Below, in pieces: positions 7,242 to 15,256 of a stretch of DNA of 64,000 nt. The position numbers were made by a program, and so were the translations under genes. The notes under the pieces are model-generated. The model was not told where the DNA came from. It saw only the letters and a list, made by a program, of their open reading frames with translations, and made no database searches. Source of the stretch: CAMLHP01 sp035759745 (lineage in GTDB: Bacteria; Gemmatimonadota; Gemmatimonadetes; Gemmatimonadales; GWC2-71-9); NCBI GenBank assembly GCA_035759745.1, contig DASTUF010000013.1, forward strand, positions 1 through 64,000, in the 5' to 3' direction. Numbering within the stretch: position 1 is the first letter of the stretch; every line of letters begins with the position of its first letter.

Positions 7242-9218
7242 TCAGGGTACCAGTTCGCTCTTTCCCTCGACCTTCACGATCCAGAGTCCCGAGTTCATGT
7301 CGGGGGCGTAGATGTACCCGTCCCGGTAGATCGCACCCCAGGTGTTCGGGCTGTTCGGGGTCACTCCCCTGGAGTCCCCGGTCACGACGTGCGCGATCTC
7401 CCGGCCCTGGGCCAGCAGGTCGCCCCGAAGCTCACCGGAAATGTCGAGCACCCGCAGTCCGCCCTGGTAGTCACCCATGTAAAGGGTGTCTCCGGCCACC
7501 CACACGTTGTGGGCGCCCCCATCCTTCGGCTCGTACCAGGCCACTTCGCGGGGGTGTTCGAGATCCGATACATCCACCACGTGCAGCCGGCCATAGGCGC
7601 GGCCCAGGCCGACGACACCACCGCCCTGGGTGGGGCTCGGCCGCGCCGAGAAGACTTCGTCGCCCACGAAGACGTACTTGCCGGATCGCCATGCGGTGTG
7701 GGTGCCCCGGATGAAGCCGGGCCCGCCCACCGCCTCGACTTCGCGGTAGAGCGACTCGAGGTCGTACTTGAACTGGGAGACAAGCTGGGGATTGGAGGGG
7801 CTGCCGCCCTTCACGCCGTTGCCGACGTCCAGGATGACCAGGCCGTCGTTCCAGTACGACAGGTAGGCCAGCCCGTCCTGCACGTCGATGTCATGCAGCA
7901 TGCGCCCGGCGGCGGAACGCGGCGTCTCCCAGCGGGCCACCTGCCGGGGCTGCCTCGGATCCCGGATATCGATGACGCGCATGGAGCCGGTCGCATCGTC
8001 GGTGAGGTAGACGTGGCCCTCGTAGATGAACGTGCTGTGCACGCCGCCGCTCACCGTTTCGGTGAAATCGGCGATGGGTTCGGGATGCGCCGGATCCTCG
8101 AACGACAGGATGACGATCCCGTTCTTCCTGGTGCTGGATCCCTCGCGGGTCAGCACTCCGTAGCGGCCGTCCGCCGTGGTCATGATGTCATTGATGCCAC
8201 GCGCGTCCACCACCACGGAGTCGGTGATCACCGGCTTCGAGGGATCGACAAGGTCGATCGCGTAGACCCGGTCGCCCACGGTGGAGAGGTAGCCGTGCCG
8301 GCCGTCGGGATGGAGCCAGAACTCGGAGGCCATCAGCTTGATCGGCAGGCGACCTACCAGCGTTGTGGGACGCTGCACGTCACGCTGCCGCACCGCGATG
8401 ACCGCCTCGGCGCTGCGCCCGGCGAAGCTGGCCATGACGCGAAAGGCGCCGGGCTCATAGGCGACGAAGTACCCGTCGTCGTCCACCACCGCCGCCCCAC
8501 CTGCCACCGACCATTCGGGACGCGCGCCTTCCAGCGTGGTCCGTCCGTCCATCGCCGAGAACCTGAGAGGCACCACATCCCCCGTGCGCACGGCAGTGTC
8601 ACCCGGGGTCACGCGCAGCGAGGTGACCGGGTTCTCCGTGACGGTCAGCTGCAGCACGGCCGACGCGCGACCGCCGGTGGCGGTGAGCGTGGCACGTCCC
8701 GGCTTGCCGGCGGTAATCCGGCCAGCCGCGCCCACCTGCACCACATCCGGATTGCTGCTGCGCCACTGCACCTGGTCGTGACGCGCATCGCCTGCCGCAC
8801 TGGTGACCGATGTCCGCAGCACCACCGACTGCCCGGCATAGAGCCGCTCGATGCGCGGCGTCACGGCGATGTGCGCCGCCGGTCCGGGAAGTATCGTGAT
8901 CCGCGCGAACTGGGTCGTCGGCCGGCCGCCGGCACGCGGGCTCACCAGGGCCGCGGCCCGCATCGTCCCTACCGCGCCGCCCGTCACCAGCCCGGTCGAA
9001 TCGACCGATCCCTCGAAACTGCCGCCGGCATGGAACCATCGCACCGTCACCTCGGTGACCGGGCGGCCGGCGCTGTCGAACGCTTCCGCCTTGAGCCGCA
9101 GCGTATCGCCCACCTCCACCGCGACCTCGGCCGGCGTGACTTCCACCCGGCTGATTGTCGACTGGGGAAGGGGCGGCGGTGACGGTGCCTGCTGCAGTGC
9201 CAGGAGTAGAGCCAGCAT
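7242..9218 (-). CDS. Exported protein with Ig-like (BIG2) domains and LVIVD repeats
   Basis: 658 residues. A short hydrophobic N-terminus (MLALLLALQQA) is followed by about three Ig-like/BIG2-type repeats (VEVTPAEVAVEVGDTLRLKAEAFD; IAVTPRIERLYAGQSVVLRTSV; LRVTPGDTAVRTGDVVPLRFSA). From about residue 290 to the end there is a beta-propeller of LVIVD type with repeated segments (RVIDIRDPRQPRQVARWE; GLVILDVGNG; RLHVVDVSDLEHPREVAWYE; GLRVLDISGEL). It is likely a secreted or surface protein that binds ligand or partner; no catalytic motif is seen. ATG 9218 starts the signal segment. The neighbouring methyltransferase gene diverges from it, 88 nt away. Confidence 0.8.
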   Translation of the reverse strand: MLALLLALQQAPSPPPLPQSTISRVEVTPAEVAVEVGDTLRLKAEAFDSAGRPVTEVTVRWFHAGGSFEGSVDSTGLVTGGAVGTMRAAALVSPRAGGRPTTQFARITILPGPAAHIAVTPRIERLYAGQSVVLRTSVTSAAGDARHDQVQWRSSNPDVVQVGAAGRITAGKPGRATLTATGGRASAVLQLTVTENPVTSLRVTPGDTAVRTGDVVPLRFSAMDGRTTLEGARPEWSVAGGAAVVDDDGYFVAYEPGAFRVMASFAGRSAEAVIAVRQRDVQRPTTLVGRLPIKLMASEFWLHPDGRHGYLSTVGDRVYAIDLVDPSKPVITDSVVVDARGINDIMTTADGRYGVLTREGSSTRKNGIVILSFEDPAHPEPIADFTETVSGGVHSTFIYEGHVYLTDDATGSMRVIDIRDPRQPRQVARWETPRSAAGRMLHDIDVQDGLAYLSYWNDGLVILDVGNGVKGGSPSNPQLVSQFKYDLESLYREVEAVGGPGFIRGTHTAWRSGKYVFVGDEVFSARPSPTQGGGVVGLGRAYGRLHVVDVSDLEHPREVAWYEPKDGGAHNVWVAGDTLYMGDYQGGLRVLDISGELRGDLLAQGREIAHVVTGDSRGVTPNSPNTWGAIYRDGYIYAPDMNSGLWIVKVEGKSELVP

Positions 9219-9306
9219 GGGATCCTCGTCCGTGAGGCGGAGTGTCGTCGGGGTGCGAGTTGCCAATCTAGCGTCGGCTCCCGGTCGCGGTAGGTTGCAT
9301 GCTCAC

Positions 9307-9834
9307 ATGGCACTCGCTCTCGAAACCGCGCTCTACCAGTCGCCCATCGGTCCGCTGCGCCTGGTGGAGGAGGCCGGTGGGCCGCTCATAGTCGAGTTCC
9401 CCGGCCGGTCGACCCGGGTGCGCTGGACCGTGCGGGTGAAGGGGGCGACACCGGCCATTGAGGTGCAGGAGGGTGGGTGCGACCAGACGCGGGCACTGCT
9501 GGACGCCTACTTCGACGGCCGGGCGAGGCCATTCCGGTATCCCCGGCGGCTGGCCCGCTGGTTCGACCCGTCGCCCGCCATGATCGCGGTCCATCGTGCG
9601 ATCTGCCGGATCCCCTTCGGCTCCACCCGGTCGTACGCCGACATAGCCCGGCAAACCGGGCTCCATCCCCGGCTGGTGGGCCAGCTGGTGGGGGCCAACA
9701 ACCTGGCCATCCTGGTGCCGTGCCACCGGGTGGTGGGAAAGCGTGGGGAGCTGGTGGGGTACGGTGGGGGACTGACCCGAAAGCGGTGGCTCCTGGCCCA
9801 CGAGGAGCGCCACGTCGGCCTGGTCCTCCGGTAA
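9307..9834 (+). CDS. ogt: Methylated-DNA--[protein]-cysteine S-methyltransferase
   Basis: 175 residues, the usual size for Ogt/MGMT. The alkyl-acceptor motif VPCHRVVG is present (Cys139), followed by GYGGGLTRKRWLL, the conserved C-terminal substrate pocket. The helix-turn-helix segment STRSYADIARQTGLHPRLVGQLVGANN lies just before it. The protein removes methyl or alkyl groups from O6 of guanine in DNA by a one-way suicide transfer. The N-terminal half is the variable ribonuclease-like domain. Immediately after the TAA stop come five heptamer repeats. Confidence 0.95.
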   Translation: MALALETALYQSPIGPLRLVEEAGGPLIVEFPGRSTRVRWTVRVKGATPAIEVQEGGCDQTRALLDAYFDGRARPFRYPRRLARWFDPSPAMIAVHRAICRIPFGSTRSYADIARQTGLHPRLVGQLVGANNLAILVPCHRVVGKRGELVGYGGGLTRKRWLLAHEERHVGLVLR

Positions 9835-9869
9835 CCCACGCCCCACGCCCCACGCCCTACGCCCTACGC
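9835..9869 (+). repeat. Heptamer array after the ogt stop codon
   Basis: Five uninterrupted 7-bp units (three CCCACGC, then two CCTACGC) start at the base after the TAA of the methyltransferase gene. See the heptamer-array finding for the family. Confidence 0.85.
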
Positions 9870-9876
9870 CCCCGTA

Positions 9877-9882
9877 TTGACA
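9877..9882 (+). promoter_or_regulatory. Consensus -35 element (TTGACA) upstream of the cold-shock gene
   Basis: A perfect TTGACA lies 175 nt before the cold-shock ATG. The -10 region is less clear; CTTAGA-like sequence occurs about 20 nt downstream. A start near 9915 would give a leader of roughly 140 nt containing the hairpins listed next. Confidence 0.45.
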
Positions 9883-9960
9883 GCCCGTAATTCCGGCGTG
9901 ACCTTAGACCATGCGTCCGCAGTTTCCAACAGAAACGAACTCGGCATAGCGTAGGCCGGT

Positions 9961-9993
9961 CGGAGCCAGACACAGGCTCCGGGCGGTTTTTTT
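9961..9993 (+). terminator. Intrinsic terminator within the cold-shock leader
   Basis: Stem CGGAGCC (9961-9967) pairs with GGCTCCG (9975-9981) across a 7-nt loop, and a run of seven T (9987-9993) follows. This is the most canonical intrinsic terminator in the window. It may end ogt transcripts or attenuate transcription into the cold-shock gene. Confidence 0.8.
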
Positions 9994-9995
9994 GT

Positions 9996-10036
9996 CGGCC
10001 ACTCGGGCCGGCACGTAGAACGGAGCGTCACGCTCC
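9996..10036 (+). promoter_or_regulatory. Two further leader hairpins before the cold-shock gene
   Basis: CGGCC/GGCCG (9996-10010) and GGAGCG/CGCTCC (10022-10036, 3-nt loop) form consecutive short stems just upstream of the ribosome site AGAGG. The second hairpin shares the core CGGAGC/GCTCC with the terminator stem, so the arms could pair in alternative ways. Confidence 0.5.
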
Positions 10037-10057
10037 CGCACAGTAGAGGCTTCCGAA

Positions 10058-10258
10058 ATGGCGAAGGGCACGGTCAAGTGGTTCAACGACGCGAAAGGCT
10101 TCGGCTTCATCGCGCAGGAGGGCGGCAAGGACGTGTTTGTGCACCACACCGCCATCACCATGGACGGCTTCCGGTCGCTGGCTGAGGGCGACACGGTCGA
10201 GTTCGACATCGTAGAGGGTCCGAAGGGTCTTCAGGCGGCGAACGTCCGAAAGGCGTAG
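10058..10258 (+). CDS. cspA: Cold-shock protein (CspA family)
   Basis: 66 residues, full family length. It contains the RNP1 motif (KGFGFI, residues ~14-19) and RNP2 motif (VFVHH, residues ~27-31) of the five-stranded OB fold that binds single-stranded RNA and DNA. The start MAKGTVKWFNDAKGFGFI is typical. Such proteins melt RNA secondary structure in the cold or during growth changes. The gene stands alone between a structured leader with an intrinsic terminator and a downstream 10-bp terminator hairpin. That arrangement suggests post-transcriptional control. Confidence 0.97.
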   Translation: MAKGTVKWFNDAKGFGFIAQEGGKDVFVHHTAITMDGFRSLAEGDTVEFDIVEGPKGLQAANVRKA

Positions 10259-10288
10259 CTGCAGCCCTGCGCCATTTACCTCACGCCA

Positions 10289-10316
10289 ACCGCGCCCGGC
10301 ATCCGTCGGGCGCGGT
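10289..10316 (+). terminator. Terminator hairpin after the cold-shock gene
   Basis: A perfect 10-bp stem (ACCGCGCCCG with CGGGCGCGGT) has an 8-nt loop and is followed by GTCGTTCTT. It lies 30 nt after the stop codon. Confidence 0.75.
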
Positions 10317-10362
10317 GTCGTTCTTGCTGCTCTCCCGGGCAACCCCGGAAGGATTGAACCTG

Positions 10363-10932
10363 ATGACCGGTATTTCCCGACTGCTGCGAGCCTGTGCCGC
10401 CGCCCCGCTGCTGGCCCTCGCTGCATTGGCTTTGGACGTTCCGGCTGTGACCGCGCAAGCGGCTGCATCCGACCCTAGCGCACTCCAGTTCCTTGGCTTC
10501 CACGCCGGCGCCCAGCTGGCCGACGTCGCCGTGCAGATGCGGACCCTCGGAGGGACGCCACTCCGCTGTGACCGTGCAAAGGCCGACCGGCGGCTGCAGG
10601 AGTGCCGCGGAACGGTGCGGGACCCGCAGCACGGGGGCAACGTCCGGGTGTGGCTTTCGGCCATCGACTCGACGGCCGCGATCCTCACCCTCAGCGCCGA
10701 CGTTGCTCCCGATCAGCTCGATCGCTGGCGCAGCGGGCTGGAGCAGGAGTACGGCCGGGTGGGCGCCCGGGTGCAGGGACCCCAGTGGATGATGCAGTGG
10801 GTCCGCGACGGCCGCATGGTCCGGCTCACCTGGCGGGTCAACCGGGACGAGCGGGTAGCCTCGGTCAGCCTGGTGGATGGCCAGGTGCTCGACAGCTGGG
10901 GCAACAACCGACGGGAAGCCCGGGGCGGCTGA
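10363..10932 (+). CDS. Exported hypothetical protein
   Basis: 189 residues. It has a Sec-type signal (MTGISRLLRACAAAPLLALAALALDVPAVTAQA). The mature domain has two cysteines (PLRCDRA, LQECRGTV) that could form a disulfide, and a repeated beta pattern ending in VNRDERVASVSLVDGQVLDSWG. I do not recognise a family. GGAAGGA about 9 nt upstream supports the start at 10363. The gene is followed by a head-to-head pair of heptamer arrays. Confidence 0.7.
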   Translation: MTGISRLLRACAAAPLLALAALALDVPAVTAQAAASDPSALQFLGFHAGAQLADVAVQMRTLGGTPLRCDRAKADRRLQECRGTVRDPQHGGNVRVWLSAIDSTAAILTLSADVAPDQLDRWRSGLEQEYGRVGARVQGPQWMMQWVRDGRMVRLTWRVNRDERVASVSLVDGQVLDSWGNNRREARGG

Positions 10933-10963
10933 TCACCCTGACAACTCTGCATGAGCACTGCAC

Positions 10964-11039
10964 GGTGAAGGGTGAAAAGTGAAAGGTGATGGGTGAGCAG
11001 GTGCCCCATCACTTTTCACCTTTCACGCTCCATGCCTCA
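10964..11039. repeat. Head-to-head pair of heptamer arrays
   Basis: The left array (10964-10998) has five G/A-rich units (GGTGAAG, GGTGAAA, AGTGAAA, GGTGATG, GGTGAGC). The right array (11005-11039) has five C/T-rich units (CCCATCA, CTTTTCA, CCTTTCA, CGCTCCA, TGCCTCA). The two are imperfect inverted copies with the same period and could fold into one long hairpin. Confidence 0.8.
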
Positions 11040-11138
11040 CGCCATCCGGGTTCTTGCTGTTTTCCCCCCAGTTTCGTAACTATCTGCACTCCCCCGCCAC
11101 TTACCGCGCGCCCTCGTGCGCGCTTCGGAGACGCGCCT

Positions 11139-12257
11139 GTGAGCAGGCACGCACGCCTCGGTTGTCTCGCCATACTCCTGCTGGCCGCCTGTAGCTCGGG
11201 CAGCGACGACCCCATCTACATCGGCCTCGCCGGTGCGTTTGACGACGAGGTCGGCCGCCCCATGACCCTCGGCGCGCAACTCGCGGTGGAGGAGATCAAC
11301 GCCGCCGGCGGCGTGAAGGGGCGTCCGCTCGCACTGCTGGAGCGCAACGACTACGGCAATCCTGACAGCGCCGTCATGGTGGCCATCGATCTCTACGCCA
11401 GCGACGCCGTGGCGGTGGTGGGCCACCTGTATTCCGGCACCACGCTGGCCGCATCGCCGGTGTACAACAGCGGCGCCACCCCTATCGTCGCCATTTCGCC
11501 GTCGTCCTCCGCGCCCGAAGTGGCGGAGATGGGGCCCTACACCTTCCGGGTGTGCCCCAGCGACGACCAGCATGGCGAAACCCTGGCCGCCTGGGTTCGT
11601 GAGCGCCTGGGGCTCCGCTACGGCTCCGTGTTCTACCTGAATGACGGCTATGGCCGCGGCGTGCGGCAGCGATTCACCGCCGAGTTCGTGCGCCGCGGCG
11701 GCGTGCTGGGCGCGGTGGCGCCCTACCTCGGCAACACACCCGAGATCGGCGCGTTGATGGACCGGCTCGCGCGGGACACCGCGTCGCAGTTCATCATGGT
11801 GGCCGGCAACCTCAGCGAGGCGGAGGAGATCCTGCGCCAGGCCCGCGCGCGCGGAGTAACCCTGCCCCTGCTGGGGGCCGACGGCCTCGAAGGCATTGAG
11901 GGCTCCGGACCACTTGCCGAAGGTGTCTACGAGACGCTCGCGTATCTCCCTCAGCTCGACCGGCCGGGCAATCGCGAGTTCGTGGCCAGCTACACCGAGC
12001 ACTTTCCCGACGAACCGCCGCCCAACCAGCCCGCCGCCGCGAGCTACGACGCCATTCACCTGCTGAAGCGGGTGATGCAGACACACGGAGCCGAACGCGA
12101 GGCGATTCGCGAGGGACTGGAGGCCGTGACCGTCGAGGAGCCGTATGAAGGCGTGACTGGCCAGATCGCGTTCGACGGCAACGGCGATGTACCGACCCGC
12201 GAGGTCTACGTGGCCGTGGTGCGTAATGGGGCGCTCCGGCTGGCGGGGGGACAGTGA
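11139..12257 (+). CDS. Branched-chain-amino-acid-type periplasmic binding lipoprotein
   Basis: 372 residues. The lipobox is LLLAAC. The mature part is a type 1 periplasmic binding protein of the LivJ/Peripla_BP_6 class (IGLAGAFDDEVGRPMTLGAQLAVEEINAAGGVKGR, then VVGHLYSGTTLAASPVYN and YTFRVCPSDDQHG). Such proteins bind amino acids, amides or aromatic acids. GTG 11139 has GGAG 8 nt upstream; a longer open frame reaches into the repeat region and is rejected. No permease or ATPase genes adjoin. Instead the stop overlaps the chemoreceptor start (GTGA), which suggests a sensory rather than transport role. Confidence 0.85.
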   Translation: MSRHARLGCLAILLLAACSSGSDDPIYIGLAGAFDDEVGRPMTLGAQLAVEEINAAGGVKGRPLALLERNDYGNPDSAVMVAIDLYASDAVAVVGHLYSGTTLAASPVYNSGATPIVAISPSSSAPEVAEMGPYTFRVCPSDDQHGETLAAWVRERLGLRYGSVFYLNDGYGRGVRQRFTAEFVRRGGVLGAVAPYLGNTPEIGALMDRLARDTASQFIMVAGNLSEAEEILRQARARGVTLPLLGADGLEGIEGSGPLAEGVYETLAYLPQLDRPGNREFVASYTEHFPDEPPPNQPAAASYDAIHLLKRVMQTHGAEREAIREGLEAVTVEEPYEGVTGQIAFDGNGDVPTREVYVAVVRNGALRLAGGQ

Positions 12258-13948
12258 TCACGCTCCGAAGTCTTCGCGGAAAAATCATCGCCACGATGGT
12301 GCTGCTGATCGTGCTGGTGCTGGTCATCGCGATCATCGGCGTGAACGCGATCAGCCAGATGGATCGTTCGGTGGGCCGGGAACTGGACGGCGTGGTGGAG
12401 GGCAGTTCGCTGGGTACGGCGCTGGTAGGCGCCGTCACCGCCGAGATCCGTGCCGCCGAACAGTACCTGATGCGTCCGGCGCCGGATCTGATCGACGACT
12501 TCATCAATGCCGGTGACTCCTCCTACGCCTTCCAGCGACGCTACCGGGACCTGAGCGGGCTCAGCACCGCCGACCGGGTGCGCCTCAACCGCATCGCCTC
12601 CACCCAGGCCACGATTGAAGTCCACTACGCCCGGGCTCATGCGCTGGCGGACCTTGGCCGGACCGCGGAGGCGGCTCGCGCGGCGGAAGAGGCTCGCCTC
12701 CCCAGCGACTCGCTCATCGCCGACGTGCGGGCCCTCACCACCGCGCAGGGTGCCCACGCCCGGGAACGCGCCGAGGAGCTCGCGGCGCAGGCGGCCCGCC
12801 GCCGCAACGCGCTCTGGCTTCTCTTCGGGGTGGTGCTCCTTATCGGTATCGCCGCATCGGCGGGCGCGGTTCGAACGGTGGATCGCCCGCTGCGCCGGCT
12901 GGTCGACGCCGCGGATCGCTTCGGGTCGGGCGACCTGCGGCCGGTCGAGCTGGGTGAGATGCCCACCGAGCTGGGGCGACTGTCGCTCGCCATGGAGCAC
13001 ATGGGCGCCCGCCTGCGTGACGTGGTAGGCTCGGTTTCCCGGGAAGCTGACGACATCTCCACCCGGGCCACCGACTTCAGCGCCATGAGCGAGGAGCTCG
13101 CGGCTTCCAGCGGCGAGATCTCGACCGCCATGGTGCGGGTGGCCGGCAGCGCCGAGCAGCAGCGTACCGGCATGGATCAGGCGGGCACCCTGCTCGAGGA
13201 GCTGCGCGACGCCGCGTCGCTCAATGCCGCCGCCGCCGGCAAGGTAGTCGCCCTCGGCGAACAGATCCGTACCCTGGCCGCGGCACATCGGGGAGACGTC
13301 GAGAACGCCGGCCGCACCTTGCTCGACGTGCGTGAAGTAGTGCAGACCTCGGCGTCGCAGGTGCAGGAGCTCGCCAAGCTGAGCGAGACCATCACCGATT
13401 TCATCGACCTCATCAAGCAGATCTCGTCCCAGACCAACCTGCTGGCGCTGAACGCCGCCATCGAGGCCGCGCGCGCGGGCGAGCATGGGCGCGGCTTCGC
13501 AGTGGTGGCGGAGGAGGTGCGCCGGCTGGCTGATTCCAGCGCCCATGCCGCGGAGAACGTCACCAAGACAGTCGATTTCATCCACCGGCAGGTGCGCGAG
13601 GTGTCCGGCACCATGGAGATCGGATCGGCCAAGGTGGCCGGGGTGGAGGGCGTGGCCCAGGCTGCCGCCAGCGCGCTCAATGAGATTGCCCGTGCGGTGG
13701 AAGACGTCCATCAGGCGGCGAGTCAGGTGGCCCGTGAAGCCGAGGCCAACCGGAAGATCGTGGATGCGCTGGGAGAGCGGACCCTGCAGGTGGCGCAGAG
13801 CGCCAACGAACACGCCGCCGCCAGTCAGGAAGTGACGGCGGCGGCGGAAGAACAGAGTGCGAGTACCGAAGAGATGGCGTCGTCCGCGGGCGAGCTCCTG
13901 CACGGTGCCCATCGGCTCACAGCCGCCATCCGCGACTTCAAGACCTGA
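12254..13948 (+). CDS. Methyl-accepting chemotaxis protein
   Basis: 564 residues. TM1 (about residues 10-32), a ~150-residue periplasmic helical domain, TM2 (about residues 187-210), a HAMP domain (VDRPLRRLVDAADRFGSGDLRPV) and a long cytoplasmic coiled coil are all present. The signalling tip is highly conserved (SSQTNLLALNAAIEAARAGEHGRGFAVVAEEVR). Glutamine/glutamate-rich methylation regions flank it (EEQSASTEEMASSAGEL). It passes ligand information to CheA/CheW. The start is a GTG overlapping the TGA of the binding-protein gene by 4 nt, so the two are translationally coupled. No che genes occur in this window. Confidence 0.95.
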   Translation: MITLRSLRGKIIATMVLLIVLVLVIAIIGVNAISQMDRSVGRELDGVVEGSSLGTALVGAVTAEIRAAEQYLMRPAPDLIDDFINAGDSSYAFQRRYRDLSGLSTADRVRLNRIASTQATIEVHYARAHALADLGRTAEAARAAEEARLPSDSLIADVRALTTAQGAHARERAEELAAQAARRRNALWLLFGVVLLIGIAASAGAVRTVDRPLRRLVDAADRFGSGDLRPVELGEMPTELGRLSLAMEHMGARLRDVVGSVSREADDISTRATDFSAMSEELAASSGEISTAMVRVAGSAEQQRTGMDQAGTLLEELRDAASLNAAAAGKVVALGEQIRTLAAAHRGDVENAGRTLLDVREVVQTSASQVQELAKLSETITDFIDLIKQISSQTNLLALNAAIEAARAGEHGRGFAVVAEEVRRLADSSAHAAENVTKTVDFIHRQVREVSGTMEIGSAKVAGVEGVAQAAASALNEIARAVEDVHQAASQVAREAEANRKIVDALGERTLQVAQSANEHAAASQEVTAAAEEQSASTEEMASSAGELLHGAHRLTAAIRDFKT

Positions 13949-13957
13949 GGCCGGACC

Positions 13958-14344
13958 TCAGCGCTTGCGGGCCGGCCGCGCCGGCTTCTTCACCGGCCGC
14001 GCCGGCTTGCCAGTGGGTTTGGCTGCCGCCTTCCGGGCAGTGGCCTTCGCCGCCCGCGTGGCCTTCGCAGCCGGCGTCGCCTTGGCCGCCGCGCGGTCCA
14101 CCCGCTTCTGGTGGGCAGACTGCACTTCCTCCATCACCCGCTCGGACTCGTCCTGGGTCATGAGACTCCGGCGAACGGCGAACTGAAGCAGCTCCTCCGA
14201 ATCCGCAGGACGGAACTCCTCCAGCCGGGCCGCGGCCCGCGACAGATGCACGATCGCATCCGCCACCGGGCTGCGCAGCACCTGCGCGATACCCGGCAAC
14301 GTCTCCATCAGCGACGAAATCTGCGAACCACCAAGCTCTGCCAC
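13958..14344 (-). CDS. Protein with histone H1-like Lys/Ala/Pro tail
   Basis: 128 residues. The first ~80 are helical and acidic to neutral (SSLMETLPGIAQVLRSPVADAIVHL; DESERVMEEVQSAHQKRV). The last ~45 are almost entirely K, A, R and P, with repeats such as AAKAT and KPARP, as in histone H1-like and AlgP-type bacterial tails. The tail very likely binds DNA or RNA non-specifically, and the head may mediate dimerisation. It is convergent with the chemoreceptor gene (9-nt gap). A family match for the head is not recognised. Confidence 0.7.
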   Translation of the reverse strand: MAELGGSQISSLMETLPGIAQVLRSPVADAIVHLSRAAARLEEFRPADSEELLQFAVRRSLMTQDESERVMEEVQSAHQKRVDRAAAKATPAAKATRAAKATARKAAAKPTGKPARPVKKPARPARKR

Positions 14345-14410
14345 GAGGCCCTCCCTGAGCCAAAGACCGTCAAACGGCCCAGAACGTAACGGGATCAGTG
14401 CCTTCGCGTC

Positions 14411-14431
14411 TAGTAGTATTACTTACTACTA
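14411..14431. repeat. AT-rich TAGTAGTA / TACTACTA hairpin
   Basis: A perfect 8-bp inverted repeat with a 5-nt loop sits in an otherwise GC-rich intergenic region. It lies upstream of the H1-like gene and downstream of the cupredoxin gene. It could be a terminator for the cupredoxin transcript or part of a promoter. Confidence 0.5.
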
Positions 14432-14442
14432 CTATTGCTGAC

Positions 14443-14457
14443 CACCCACTTCCCACT
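14443..14457 (-). repeat. Heptamer array touching the cupredoxin stop codon
   Basis: On the minus strand the sequence after GAA reads TAGTGGGAAGTGGGTGG. The stop TAG is part of the first AGTGGGA unit, and a second unit, AGTGGGT, follows. Confidence 0.65.
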
Positions 14458-14857
14458 ATTCAACTACCAGCCACCCCGCCTCGTCATACGCTCGGTGCGG
14501 CAGGCAGAAAAATCGGTAGCGCCCGGCGGGGAGGCTTGCCGGTATGGTGATCCGGTACTCGCGTCCCACCGGCACCAGCGGCCCGGACAGGTCACCTACC
14601 CGGTTCGGCATCGCGGCGTTGAGAGCCTGCCGAGCCGCGGGGGCGATCCCCCGTTCGAACGACACCGCGTGGTTCTCGCCCTCGGCGCCCCGAAAAATCA
14701 GGATGTCACCCGCCTTGGCAGTGACGGTCTCTGGCCGGTAGGTATATGACTCCTCGTCGGCATCGGCCCGGGTCTCGATCACCAGGCGTTGCTGGCCGTG
14801 GGCCACGCCCGGAAGCAGAACCCAGGCGAGCAGCGTGGCAGCGGCGAAGGTGCGCAT
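14456..14857 (-). CDS. Cupredoxin-like exported protein
   Basis: 133 residues with a Sec signal (MRTFAAATLLAWVLLPGVAHG). The fold pattern is plastocyanin-like: VTAKAGDILIFRGAEGENHAVSFE supplies the first His ligand, and YRFFCLPHRAYDEAGWLVV supplies Cys and the second His. The usual axial Met (CxxHxxxGM) appears to be replaced, because W follows the Gly. Copper binding and electron transfer in the periplasm are likely but not certain. The stop codon is fused to a heptamer repeat. The zinc-ribbon gene diverges from its 5' end. Confidence 0.8.
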   Translation of the reverse strand: MRTFAAATLLAWVLLPGVAHGQQRLVIETRADADEESYTYRPETVTAKAGDILIFRGAEGENHAVSFERGIAPAARQALNAAMPNRVGDLSGPLVPVGREYRITIPASLPAGRYRFFCLPHRAYDEAGWLVVE

Positions 14858-14931
14858 GGGTACTCCCGGATGGATGGTCTATCGAGCCGGCCAATCCGGC
14901 TCTACATTGGAAAGATGGCGGGAGGCGCCGG

Positions 14932-15216
14932 ATGCGCGCCATGTTGCCGGCCGAAGGATGTGCTGTGGGACGCAGGGGCATCAAGGAGTACCGTGCACCG
15001 GAAGCACTGGTTCTGATCGCGCTCGATCGGGACCGGAAGCCGCTGGTCTGCCCTTCCTGCGGCTCAGCCGATATACGGCGCACTCCCCGGCGTGCCGACG
15101 ATGCCGGCGGTCGTGTCACGATGGCCTGCTCTGCCTGCGGCCGCAGCGCCTGCTACATCGAGAGTGGATCCGGGCCAGTCATCTCTCCCGAGTCTCCCAA
15201 TCCCTACGTGCACTGA
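14932..15216 (+). CDS. Small zinc-ribbon protein
   Basis: 94 residues. Two CxxC pairs (CPSCGSAD and CSACGRS) lie about 28 residues apart, as in a zinc ribbon. The remainder is not recognised. GGAGG six nt before ATG 14932 supports this start; the open frame extends further upstream but has no ribosome site there. It lies between the divergent cupredoxin gene and the MFS transporter gene on the same strand (40-nt gap). Confidence 0.55.
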   Translation: MRAMLPAEGCAVGRRGIKEYRAPEALVLIALDRDRKPLVCPSCGSADIRRTPRRADDAGGRVTMACSACGRSACYIESGSGPVISPESPNPYVH

Positions 15217-15256
15217 AGCTTGACGCGCACCCGGCGTGCGGGCATTGTCCTGCCCC

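Noticed and set aside
7194..9182. A 662-codon plus-strand open frame
   Set aside because: It is antisense to the LVIVD/Ig-like protein gene, which has clear domains. Long antisense frames are common at this GC content.
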